A DNA stretch of 18,098 nucleotides. Source: JAIPJA01 sp964390115 (lineage in GTDB: Bacteria; Patescibacteriota; Patescibacteriia; Patescibacteriales; UBA12465). A program made the translations under genes and the position numbers. Below the pieces are notes generated by a model. It made no database searches and was not told the DNA's origin. It saw nothing but the letters and a program-made list of their open reading frames with translations. The stretch spans positions 1 to 18,098 of the forward strand of contig CAYMGT010000014.1 in NCBI GenBank assembly GCA_964390115.1, given 5' to 3'. Numbering within the stretch: position 1 is the first letter of the stretch; every line of letters begins with the position of its first letter. Below are positions 1 through 6,870 of the stretch, piece by piece.

Positions 1-9
1 GTACAAAGA

Positions 10-366
10 ATGGTTAATTCTAACACCCACATTATTACTATTACTACTGATGATCTAAAGGATTACTTGCCCCACGGACAAACTACCAGAAGAAGAATAC
101 AAAATAAGACTTCTCAAGAATTTATTTTTGAGTTGGCTGGTAAGCAGTTAGTTGTCCCGCCTAAAAAAGGTAGGAAGATGTCTTTATCAGACAAATTTTA
201 TTTACCTGAAGGGGCCTACTACATACCAATGAGTATGATTGATAAAGGAAAAATGTATCAGTTTTATTTTTTAACAATTTTCAATGATAAAACTGACATT
301 TATCCAAAGATAAACTCCTGGAACCTGAAAGGTTTAAGGATATTTGGACAAACGTCCTTAGAATAG
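10..366 (+). CDS. Hypothetical protein, 118 aa, possibly 5'-truncated by the window edge
   Basis: I do not recognise the family. The frame stays open to base 1 (codons for V-Q-R precede this ATG), so the true start may lie outside the window; the ATG at 10 is the first visible one and has no ribosome-binding motif. The protein looks soluble, with no signal peptide or membrane segment. It is rich in beta-branched and aromatic residues, with a basic patch around residues 51-56 (PPKKGR). It ends in TAG and is followed after only a few bases by a strong intrinsic terminator, which supports it being a real, separately terminated gene rather than part of the downstream operon. The AT-rich codon use matches its neighbours. 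Function unknown. Confidence 0.6.
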   Translation: MVNSNTHIITITTDDLKDYLPHGQTTRRRIQNKTSQEFIFELAGKQLVVPPKKGRKMSLSDKFYLPEGAYYIPMSMIDKGKMYQFYFLTIFNDKTDIYPKINSWNLKGLRIFGQTSLE

Positions 367-372
367 ATTTAT

Positions 373-410
373 AAAGCGCTTATTTAAAAAAATATAGGCG
401 CTTTTTTATT
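373..410 (+). terminator. Intrinsic terminator after the first gene
   Basis: An 11-bp stem (373-383 with 394-404, one G-T pair, core AAAGCGC/GCGCTTT) encloses a 10-base A/T loop and runs into a T-rich tail. It lies 7 bases after the TAG of the upstream gene and just before the next promoter, so it separates two transcription units. Confidence 0.85.
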
Positions 411-419
411 TTATAAAAA

Positions 420-448
420 TTGACCTAGAGATTTCTTTTTGTTATAGT
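420..448 (+). promoter_or_regulatory. Sigma70-type promoter for the 525-8683 gene cluster
   Basis: A -35 box TTGACC (420-425) and a -10 box TATAGT (443-448) are separated by exactly 17 bases. The expected start of transcription is near 455, leaving a leader of about 70 bases before the ATG at 525. It is the only clear promoter I see before the run of seven closely packed plus-strand genes. Confidence 0.75.
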
Positions 449-458
449 ATATAAGTAG

Positions 459-506
459 AAAGCAGGTTTTACTGTTTTTCTAGCCTGTTTTTTTAGGCTA
501 ATTTTT
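459..506 (+). promoter_or_regulatory. Leader with two mutually exclusive hairpins (attenuator-like)
   Basis: Hairpin 1 pairs AAAGCAGG (459-466) with CCTGTTTT (484-491), 8 bp with one G-T pair, and its arm merges into a seven-T run (488-494). Hairpin 2 pairs TAGCCT (481-486) with AGGCTA (495-500), a perfect 6 bp around an 8-base loop, followed by ATTTTTAT. Both need bases 484-486, so only one can form at a time. This is visible in the sequence; a role in attenuation is inference. No known riboswitch consensus was recognised. Confidence 0.45.
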
Positions 507-524
507 ATATATACTAATAAAAAT

Positions 525-1175
525 ATGATTATAACTTGGCAAGGACATTCTTGTTTTAAAATTCAAGATAAAGTTGGAACAGATGGTATTACTTTAACAA
601 CTGATCCTTTTGATAAATCACTTGGACTAAAGGTTCCAAATTTTGAATCTGATATCATAACCGTTAGTCATGATCACGGTGATCATAATAATGTTTCAGC
701 CTTAAGAGGTAAGCCTTTTGTTATAAATACAGCAGGAGAGTATGATGTTAAAGGAGTCTTGGTAGAAGGTATTCATTCTTTTCATGATGAAAAAGAAGGC
801 AAGAAAAGAGGTACGAATATTATCTATAGAATTGAAATTGAAGACATTAGTCTAGTTCACCTAGGTGACTTAGGTAGAGAGCTTGATAATAAGCAATTAG
901 AAAGATTAGAGAGAACAGACATTCTTTTTATACCAGTTGGTGGTAAATATACCATAGATGCTAAAAAGGCAGTGGAGGTAATTTCTCAGCTAGAGCCTAG
1001 AATTGTTATACCAATGCACTACATGATTCCTGGGCTTGAAATAGACTTAGATGGAGTTGATAAATTTATTAAAGAACTTGGAGTAGAGCCTACTAAAGAA
1101 GAAAAGTTAAAAATTTCTAAGAAAGATTTACCTAGTGAAGATATGGAATTAGTAATTTTAGAGTGTAATTCTTAA
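525..1175 (+). CDS. Metallo-beta-lactamase-fold hydrolase (UlaG/UPF0173-like)
   Basis: A 216-aa protein of the MBL fold, small stand-alone subgroup related to UPF0173/UlaG-type hydrolases. The metal-binding signature HxHxDH is present as HDHGDH at residues 49-54 (H49, H51, D53, H54). Further likely ligands are the Asp of HLGD (D115) and the His of IPMHY (H165); H84 and H87 form an additional HxxH site. An early WxGHSCF segment at residues 5-11 is typical of this subgroup. There is no signal peptide, so it is probably cytoplasmic. The substrate cannot be inferred. The ATG at 525 is preceded by A/T only, without a Shine-Dalgarno site. It is the first gene of the cluster driven from 420-448, and ndk follows 32 bases downstream. 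Confidence 0.85.
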   Translation: MIITWQGHSCFKIQDKVGTDGITLTTDPFDKSLGLKVPNFESDIITVSHDHGDHNNVSALRGKPFVINTAGEYDVKGVLVEGIHSFHDEKEGKKRGTNIIYRIEIEDISLVHLGDLGRELDNKQLERLERTDILFIPVGGKYTIDAKKAVEVISQLEPRIVIPMHYMIPGLEIDLDGVDKFIKELGVEPTKEEKLKISKKDLPSEDMELVILECNS

Positions 1176-1207
1176 TTTAATAAAGTTATAAATAAAATAA
1201 TAAAAGT

Positions 1208-1810
1208 ATGATAAACCCTAAGAAAGAACAGAGTTTAGTAATCTTAAAGCCCGATACAATACAAAGATCTTTAATTGGAGAGCTTATCTCTCGTATAGAA
1301 AAAACTGGACTTAAAATGATTGCCTTAAAAATGTTTATGGCTGAAGAAGAAAAATTATGGCAACACTATAATAAAGATGATAAGTGGTTTCAAGAAAAAG
1401 GAGAAAAATTAGTTGAGAACAGAAAAGCTCAATCCATGCCTGTAGAAAAAGAGGCTATTGAATATGGAAGAGATATTATTGGGGCTTTAGTTAATTTTAT
1501 GTCTTGTAGTCCAGTTATAGGTATGATAATTGAAGGTAATCAAGCTGTGGGAATAGTTAAAAAACTAGTTGGAGGAACAGAGCCTTTGAGTTCTGATGTA
1601 GGAACTATCAGAGGAGACTTAACTCTAGACTCTTATGAATTAGCTAATATAGATTCCCGAGCTATTAGAAATTTAATTCACTGTTCTGATCATCCTGATG
1701 AAGCTAAACGAGAAATAGGTTTATGGTTTAAGTCTGAAGAAATTACTTCATATAGTTTAATTTCAGAAAAAATGCTGTATGATGTTAACTTGGATGGTTT
1801 AAAAGAATAA
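1208..1810 (+). CDS. ndk: Nucleoside diphosphate kinase, elongated form
   Basis: This enzyme transfers the gamma-phosphate of ATP to NDPs through a phosphohistidine. The N-terminal LVILKPD (residues 10-16) and GTIRGD (132-137) are family hallmarks, and the active-site segment is NLIHCSD with catalytic H158, followed by EIGLWF (169-174). The protein has 200 aa against about 140-150 for classical NDKs. The extra length lies in two insertions: roughly 28 residues between HY (53-54) and FMSCSP (97-102), which covers the region before the Kpn loop, and about 11 residues between GD (136-137) and N155. The usual HGSD glycine is Cys159. As I recall, elongated NDKs of this kind are common in CPR bacteria. 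It sits second in the cluster, and a membrane protein starts 4 bases after its stop codon. Confidence 0.92.
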   Translation: MINPKKEQSLVILKPDTIQRSLIGELISRIEKTGLKMIALKMFMAEEEKLWQHYNKDDKWFQEKGEKLVENRKAQSMPVEKEAIEYGRDIIGALVNFMSCSPVIGMIIEGNQAVGIVKKLVGGTEPLSSDVGTIRGDLTLDSYELANIDSRAIRNLIHCSDHPDEAKREIGLWFKSEEITSYSLISEKMLYDVNLDGLKE

Positions 1811-1814
1811 CTAT

Positions 1815-2381
1815 ATGCTGAAGGACCGTAAAAATAATGACGGTAGAAAAGATAGAGATAAAAAAATATTGTTTTGGTCTTTAGTAACTTTTTCTATGGC
1901 AGTTTTTATTTTTTTGTGGTTAACTAGTTTTTCACCTTTCTCTAAAACAATTAATGAAGATGAAGTTAAAAATACTCTTGACTGGAAAACTTTTTCTGAA
2001 AAAATGCAGACTAATTGGTCTAATTTCAGAGGAGATTGGCAAGAAGTTAAGGATGATTCCTTCAATGAAACAAAAGATATATTTTTAAATAGTAGCAGTA
2101 CAAATTCAGAGTTAAATGAAATGGCTAGTTCTACTAAGAATAATGTTAGCACGCCACATATAGAGTCTGTAATTTTTAGTGAAACTAATAATAGTGTAGA
2201 TATTGATAATGATAGCTTAGAACAACTTAAAAAAGAAATTAATAATTTAAATAATAATTTTAAAACCCCTAACTGTCCGGAGTGGATAAATTGCATGCCT
2301 ACATTTTCCGACAATCATGAAAATGTAAATACTTGTCAGATTCCCGTAGGTTGCGAAGGTATTACTCAAATAGCTTATTAA
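1815..2381 (+). CDS. Membrane-anchored protein with C-terminal four-Cys tail, unknown function
   Basis: A 188-aa protein. A highly charged N-terminus (residues 1-17, many Lys/Arg/Asp) precedes one membrane segment at about 18-38, so by the positive-inside rule the remainder should be outside the membrane. A long polar, Asn/Ser/Thr-rich linker (about 45-150, including an LKKEINNLNNN helix-like stretch) leads to a C-terminal tail with four cysteines at 154, 160, 174 and 180 (C-x5-C-x13-C-x5-C), ending CEGITQIAY. From memory, similar Cys tails recur at the C-termini of CPR membrane proteins, but I cannot confirm this here. No enzymatic motif is visible. The gene lies 4 bases after ndk and 5 bases before gyrA, so it is almost certainly co-transcribed with both. 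Confidence 0.75.
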   Translation: MLKDRKNNDGRKDRDKKILFWSLVTFSMAVFIFLWLTSFSPFSKTINEDEVKNTLDWKTFSEKMQTNWSNFRGDWQEVKDDSFNETKDIFLNSSSTNSELNEMASSTKNNVSTPHIESVIFSETNNSVDIDNDSLEQLKKEINNLNNNFKTPNCPEWINCMPTFSDNHENVNTCQIPVGCEGITQIAY

Positions 2382-2386
2382 AAAAT

Positions 2387-4909
2387 ATGACTAACAAAAA
2401 TTTAGACAATCAGGAATTAGATGATAAATCTAAAAAAATAATAGATAATGGCGGAGAAAAAACTAGATTTGGGTTAATAAAAAAACAACCCATAGTTGAA
2501 GAGATGAGCAAATCTTATCTTGATTATGCTATGAGCGTAATCGTTAGTCGGGCTTTGCCTGATGTTAGAGATGGACTAAAACCAGTTCACCGTCGAATTC
2601 TTTACGCTATGTGGAGTATTGGCTTAAAAGCCAATGCTAAATTTAGAAAATCTGCTACGGTAGTTGGTGAAGTTTTAGGTAAATATCATCCTCACGGTGA
2701 TAGTGCTGTCTATGATTCTATGGTGAGAATGGCTCAAGATTTTTCTATGCGCTACATGTTTGTTAAAGGGCAAGGTAATTTTGGTTCTATGGATGGTGAT
2801 AGTGCAGCTGCTATGAGATATACAGAGGCTAAACTAGCGGCTATTTCCGACGAACTTCTGTTAGATATTGAAAAAGATACGGTTAATTTTACGCCTAACT
2901 TTGACGGATCTCACAAAGAACCATCAGTTTTACCAGCTAAATTACCTAGCTTACTTTTAAATGGAGCTATGGGCATTGCTGTAGGTATGGCTACTAATAT
3001 TCCACCACATAATTTAACTGAAGTTTGTGAAGCAGTTTCTCATCTGTTAGATAACCCTGAAGCAAGTGTAGAGGATTTATGTAAGTTTGTTAAAGGTCCT
3101 GACTTTCCGACGGGAGGAATTATTTATAGTCAAAAAGATATTGCTCAAACTTACGCTACAGGTAAAGGTGGAATTGTTTTGCGTGGAAAAGCTGAAATTA
3201 TTGAAATTAAAAATGGTTTTTTCAAAATAGAAATTACGGAAATTCCTTATCAAGTAAATAAGGCTACTTTAGTAGAAAAAATTGCTGATTTAGTTAAAAA
3301 TAAGAAACTAGATAGTATAAAAAACTTACGTGATGAGTCAGATAAAGATGGTGTCCGTATTGTAATTGAACTTAAAAAGGATGCTTATCCTAAAAAAGTT
3401 TTAAATACATTATATAAAAATACTTCACTTCAGGGAACCTATCATGTAAACATGCTAGCTCTAGTAGATGAAATTCAACCTAAAGTTCTAACTTTAAAAA
3501 TGATTCTTGCTGAATATATTAAACATCGTTTAGTGGTTATAAGAAGAAGAACCCAGTTTGAATTAAATAAAGCTAAAGATAGGGCTCATATATTAGAAGG
3601 TTTAATGATAGCTTTAAAAAATATTGATGCGGTTATAAAAACTATTAAAGCTTCTAAAAATAAAGAAGTAGCGAAGGATAGTTTAATTAAAGAATATAAG
3701 TTAAGTGAAAGGCAGGCAGTGGCTATTTTAGAAATGAGACTGCAAAATTTAGCTAACTTAGAACAATTGAAAATTGAAAATGAGTTAAAGGAAAAACAAA
3801 AATTGATTGATGAGCTAGAGGCTATACTAAAATCTGAGACAAAGATGAAGGATATAATTAAAAATGATGTTGAAGAAATTAAAAATAAATACGGAGATAA
3901 AAGACGAACTAAAATAATTACGCATGGAGTTAAAGATTTTAATATTGAAGATTTAGTACCTAATGAAGAAACCATGGTTATGATGACGAAAGATGGTTAT
4001 ATAAAAAGATTAGAACCGGATAATTTTAAAGTTCAGGCTAGAGGTGGAAAAGGAGTTATTGGACTAAATACAAAGGAAGAGGATTCAGTTGAATTTATGT
4101 TCATGACTCAAACTCATAGCGATTTACTTTTCTTTACTACTAAAGGCAGAGTTTTTCAATTAAAAGCTCACGAGATTCCTCAGGCTTCTCGAATTGCTAA
4201 AGGAATAGCAATTGTTAATTTCTTACAATTGTTAAGTAAAGAGCAAGTAACTTCAGTTTTACCTTTAGATAAAATAGTTAAAGAAAAGTATCTTTTCTTT
4301 ACTACTGAAAAAGGTTTGGTTAAGAAAGTAAAGATTGAAGCTTTTAGTAATCTTCGTCGTTCAGGTCTTATTGCAATAAAAATAAAAGATGAAGATAAAT
4401 TAATTTGGGCCAAGCCTACAAGTGGAGGAGATGAGATAGTTTTAATTACTACTCATGGCCAGGCTATACGTTTTAAAGAATCTGACGTTAGAGAAATGGG
4501 TAGAGGGGCTTCTGGGGTTTTTGGAATTAAATTAAAAAACAATGATACTGTAGTTGGCATGGGAGTAGCTGAAAAAGAAGATATAAAAAATAAGCTTTAT
4601 CAAATTACAACTTTTATGGCTAGGGGTTACGGTAAGAAAACTGCTTTTGATTTATACAAGTTGCAAAAAAGAGGTGGCTCAGGCATAAGAACAGCAAAGA
4701 TTACTGATAAGACTGGACCACTTGTAAATGCTTATTTGTTAAGTAAAGATAAAATGAAAGATAAGGATATTATAGTTATTTCAGAAAATGGACAGGTTAT
4801 TAGATTACCTTTTAAATCTATTAATAAAACTGGTAGAGATGCACAAGGAGTTAGATTAATGCGTTTTAAAAATGATAATGATAGAGTGGCCGGTGTCACT
4901 TGGATATAA
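2387..4909 (+). CDS. gyrA: DNA gyrase subunit A
   Basis: The 840-aa breakage-reunion subunit of DNA gyrase, which introduces negative supercoils together with GyrB (not in this window). The N-terminal topoisomerase domain begins with SKSYLDYAMSVI (41-52). The quinolone-region segment HPHGDSAVYD lies at 101-110, with S106 and D110 matching the E. coli Ser83/Asp87 wild-type state. The catalytic tyrosine is Y145 in AAMRYTE. The C-terminal DNA-wrapping domain has a GyrA-box, QARGGKG (550-556), and later blade repeats, which favours GyrA over ParC. A longer frame starts at 2333, but that would overlap the upstream gene by 49 bases. The ATG at 2387, 5 bases after the upstream stop and in the usual A/T context, is preferred. 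The N-terminal tail of about 36 polar residues is longer than usual. Confidence 0.96.
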   Translation: MTNKNLDNQELDDKSKKIIDNGGEKTRFGLIKKQPIVEEMSKSYLDYAMSVIVSRALPDVRDGLKPVHRRILYAMWSIGLKANAKFRKSATVVGEVLGKYHPHGDSAVYDSMVRMAQDFSMRYMFVKGQGNFGSMDGDSAAAMRYTEAKLAAISDELLLDIEKDTVNFTPNFDGSHKEPSVLPAKLPSLLLNGAMGIAVGMATNIPPHNLTEVCEAVSHLLDNPEASVEDLCKFVKGPDFPTGGIIYSQKDIAQTYATGKGGIVLRGKAEIIEIKNGFFKIEITEIPYQVNKATLVEKIADLVKNKKLDSIKNLRDESDKDGVRIVIELKKDAYPKKVLNTLYKNTSLQGTYHVNMLALVDEIQPKVLTLKMILAEYIKHRLVVIRRRTQFELNKAKDRAHILEGLMIALKNIDAVIKTIKASKNKEVAKDSLIKEYKLSERQAVAILEMRLQNLANLEQLKIENELKEKQKLIDELEAILKSETKMKDIIKNDVEEIKNKYGDKRRTKIITHGVKDFNIEDLVPNEETMVMMTKDGYIKRLEPDNFKVQARGGKGVIGLNTKEEDSVEFMFMTQTHSDLLFFTTKGRVFQLKAHEIPQASRIAKGIAIVNFLQLLSKEQVTSVLPLDKIVKEKYLFFTTEKGLVKKVKIEAFSNLRRSGLIAIKIKDEDKLIWAKPTSGGDEIVLITTHGQAIRFKESDVREMGRGASGVFGIKLKNNDTVVGMGVAEKEDIKNKLYQITTFMARGYGKKTAFDLYKLQKRGGSGIRTAKITDKTGPLVNAYLLSKDKMKDKDIIVISENGQVIRLPFKSINKTGRDAQGVRLMRFKNDNDRVAGVTWI

Positions 4910-4912
4910 TAT

Positions 4913-5947
4913 ATGATTTTAGAAATTATTATTATAGTTTTATTACTTCTTGTTTTAGGAGCTATTTTGTTTATTTTTAAAAGATCTTCAGAGAATAAAA
5001 CTTTAGTATTAATGGAAGAAAAACTCAAGAATTTAGCTGACTCAAATTTAATTTTAAGACAAGAGTTAGACAGAAAACTTAGTGAGGTTCATCAAACTAA
5101 CAGAGATCAATTTGGACAAAGTGCTAAGTTAATTAGTAGTATTACTGAAAAACTCACTAAACTCGATGAAACTAATCGTCAGGTAGTTAATTTTTCAGGA
5201 CAATTACAAAATTTACAAGATATTTTAAAAAATCCTAAGCACAGAGGAATTCTAGGGGAATATTATTTAGAAGAAACTCTGAAAAATGTTTTACCTCCCA
5301 ATTCTTATCAAATGCAATATAGTTTTAAAGATGGTAGTATTGTTGATGCGGTAGTCTTTGTTAAAGACAAGGTTATACCAGTTGACTCTAAGTTTAGTCT
5401 AGAAAATTATGAGAGGCTTTTAAATTGTAAAGACAAAGAACTGAGAATTAAATTAGAGAGGCAGTTTAAAGCTGACTTGAAAGCTAGAATTGATGAAACT
5501 GCTAAATACGTTAAACCAGCGGAAAAAACTTTAGATTTTGCTTTTATGTTTATACCATCAGAAGCTATTTATTACGATCTGCTTGTCGGCAAGGTTGGTA
5601 TTGTTCATCGAGATTTAATTGAGTATGCTTTTAAAGAAAAAAAAGTAGTTATAGTCTCTCCAACTTCTTTTTTGGCTTATTTGCAAACCGTACTGCAGGG
5701 ACTTAGAGCTATGCAAATCGAAGAATCAGCTGTAGGGATTAAAAAAAATGTGGAAAAGTTAAGTCGGCACATAATGAGTTACGAGAGTTATTTACAAAAA
5801 TTAGGTAATACCTTAGGAACCAGTATTAATCACTACAATAGTGCCTATAAGGAGTTCAAAAAAATAGATAAAGATGTTACTAAAATAGTGGGCAAAGAAT
5901 CAGTAGTTGAGACACTAGAATTAGATAAGCCTAAATTAGACGATTAA
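4913..5947 (+). CDS. rmuC: RmuC-family protein
   Basis: A 344-aa RmuC-family protein. E. coli RmuC limits recombination-associated inversion of short inverted repeats, and the family has a predicted restriction-endonuclease-like core. Residues 1-23 form a hydrophobic membrane anchor, about 30-105 are predicted coiled coil (many heptad-like Leu/Ile/Lys/Glu positions), and the RmuC core runs from about 105 to 325. Characteristic segments are GILGEYYLEETL (112-123), the DAVVFV strand (145-150) and PVDSKF (156-161), whose D158/K160 fit the PD-(D/E)xK-like motif. It starts 3 bases after the gyrA stop and is clearly in the same operon. It is shorter than the E. coli protein but has the full core domain. 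Confidence 0.9.
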   Translation: MILEIIIIVLLLLVLGAILFIFKRSSENKTLVLMEEKLKNLADSNLILRQELDRKLSEVHQTNRDQFGQSAKLISSITEKLTKLDETNRQVVNFSGQLQNLQDILKNPKHRGILGEYYLEETLKNVLPPNSYQMQYSFKDGSIVDAVVFVKDKVIPVDSKFSLENYERLLNCKDKELRIKLERQFKADLKARIDETAKYVKPAEKTLDFAFMFIPSEAIYYDLLVGKVGIVHRDLIEYAFKEKKVVIVSPTSFLAYLQTVLQGLRAMQIEESAVGIKKNVEKLSRHIMSYESYLQKLGNTLGTSINHYNSAYKEFKKIDKDVTKIVGKESVVETLELDKPKLDD

Positions 5948-5949
5948 AT

Positions 5950-6870
5950 ATGAAAACCAGTCATAACAATCAAGATTTAGAAAAAGCGATTGTTAAAACA
6001 ATGGCTTTTTTTGACCTTTTTTCTTATCCATTAACAGCTTTAGAGATTTGGCAATATCTGTCAGAAGAGATTGATTTTATAGATTTTCAAATTTATTTAA
6101 AATCACTTAGACTAAGGTCAGTAATTTTTAAACAGGAGGGTTTCTATTTTTTTCCTGATAGGGCCGAGATAATTAATGTAAGAAAAAAGAGATATAATTA
6201 TTTTCAAAAAAAATTAAAGCTGGTTAAAAGGTGGAATAAGTTTTTTAAACTTATATCTGGTGTTAAAGCTATTTTTATAGCTAATATTATTGGTAGTAGT
6301 AATTTGAGATTAGAGGGAGATATCGATCTTTTCATTATCTGTAAAGATAATAGAGTATGGCGAAGTAGATTTATTTTAACTTTTTTTGCTAAAATTTTAG
6401 GTTTGCGACCATCTTTTGCTAAGGAAAAAGATAAGTTTTGCCTTAGTTTTTTTGTTAGTGAAAAATCTCTTAATTTTAATAACCTAAGGCTTAAATCAGA
6501 CCCATACTTCGCTTACTGGCTTCTGGGTTTAAAAGAGGTAGGCGATGATAAATATTTTGAACAAGTTTTAAGCTCTAATATTTTTTGGTTGAAGGAAATA
6601 TTTCCTAATTATTTCAAAGTTGTTGATATTTCTCAAGATTTAGTTAAAGATAATAGAGAAAGTAAGGATAGGTTAGTTTTTAGAGGGTTAGAAAAATATT
6701 TCTATAGATTACAGTGGAGATTATTTCCTGAGGTTATAAAAAGTAAAGCTAATAAGGGAACAGAAGTAGTTTTAAATTCTCAAATTTTAAAACTCCACGT
6801 TTTAGACAGAAGATTAGAGTTTTCTCAAAAATATTTAGATACTATAAAAAAATATGAAGCCTTTCTTTAA
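5950..6870 (+). CDS. Winged-helix/nucleotidyltransferase-like protein, unknown substrate
   Basis: A 306-aa protein with two apparent parts. Residues about 10-75 (AIVKTMAFFDLFSYPLTALEIW onward) look like a winged-helix segment. Residues about 105-135 contain a minimal nucleotidyltransferase signature: the G-S of IIGSSN (G115, S116) followed by GDIDLFII with D124 and D126, matching the GS-x(n)-DxD pattern of DNA-polymerase-beta-like NTases. The third acidic residue is not obvious. The C-terminal half is basic and aromatic, with no clear motif. There is no signal peptide. The gene starts 2 bases after rmuC and overlaps the next gene (the Wzy-like protein) by 17 bases, suggesting translational coupling and perhaps a shared glycan-related role; that role is inference. 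Confidence 0.65.
   Translation: MKTSHNNQDLEKAIVKTMAFFDLFSYPLTALEIWQYLSEEIDFIDFQIYLKSLRLRSVIFKQEGFYFFPDRAEIINVRKKRYNYFQKKLKLVKRWNKFFKLISGVKAIFIANIIGSSNLRLEGDIDLFIICKDNRVWRSRFILTFFAKILGLRPSFAKEKDKFCLSFFVSEKSLNFNNLRLKSDPYFAYWLLGLKEVGDDKYFEQVLSSNIFWLKEIFPNYFKVVDISQDLVKDNRESKDRLVFRGLEKYFYRLQWRLFPEVIKSKANKGTEVVLNSQILKLHVLDRRLEFSQKYLDTIKKYEAFL

Noticed and set aside
1811..2314. Open minus-strand frame of 167 codons opposite the Cys-tailed membrane protein
   Set aside because: Fully antisense to a better-supported gene that sits in a tight operon; the hydrophobic, Ser/Leu-rich composition is what reverse reading of a Lys/Asn-rich gene gives.
2333..2386. Longer gyrA start with 18 extra residues
   Set aside because: It would overlap the upstream gene, and the extra residues (Arg/Ser-rich) do not resemble the GyrA N-terminus; the ATG at 2387 has the window's usual ATATG context.
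3586..3975. Minus-strand frame of 129 codons inside gyrA
   Set aside because: Antisense to the gyrA coiled-coil region; its Ser/Phe/Leu-rich composition is a by-product of Lys/Glu/Asn codons on the other strand.
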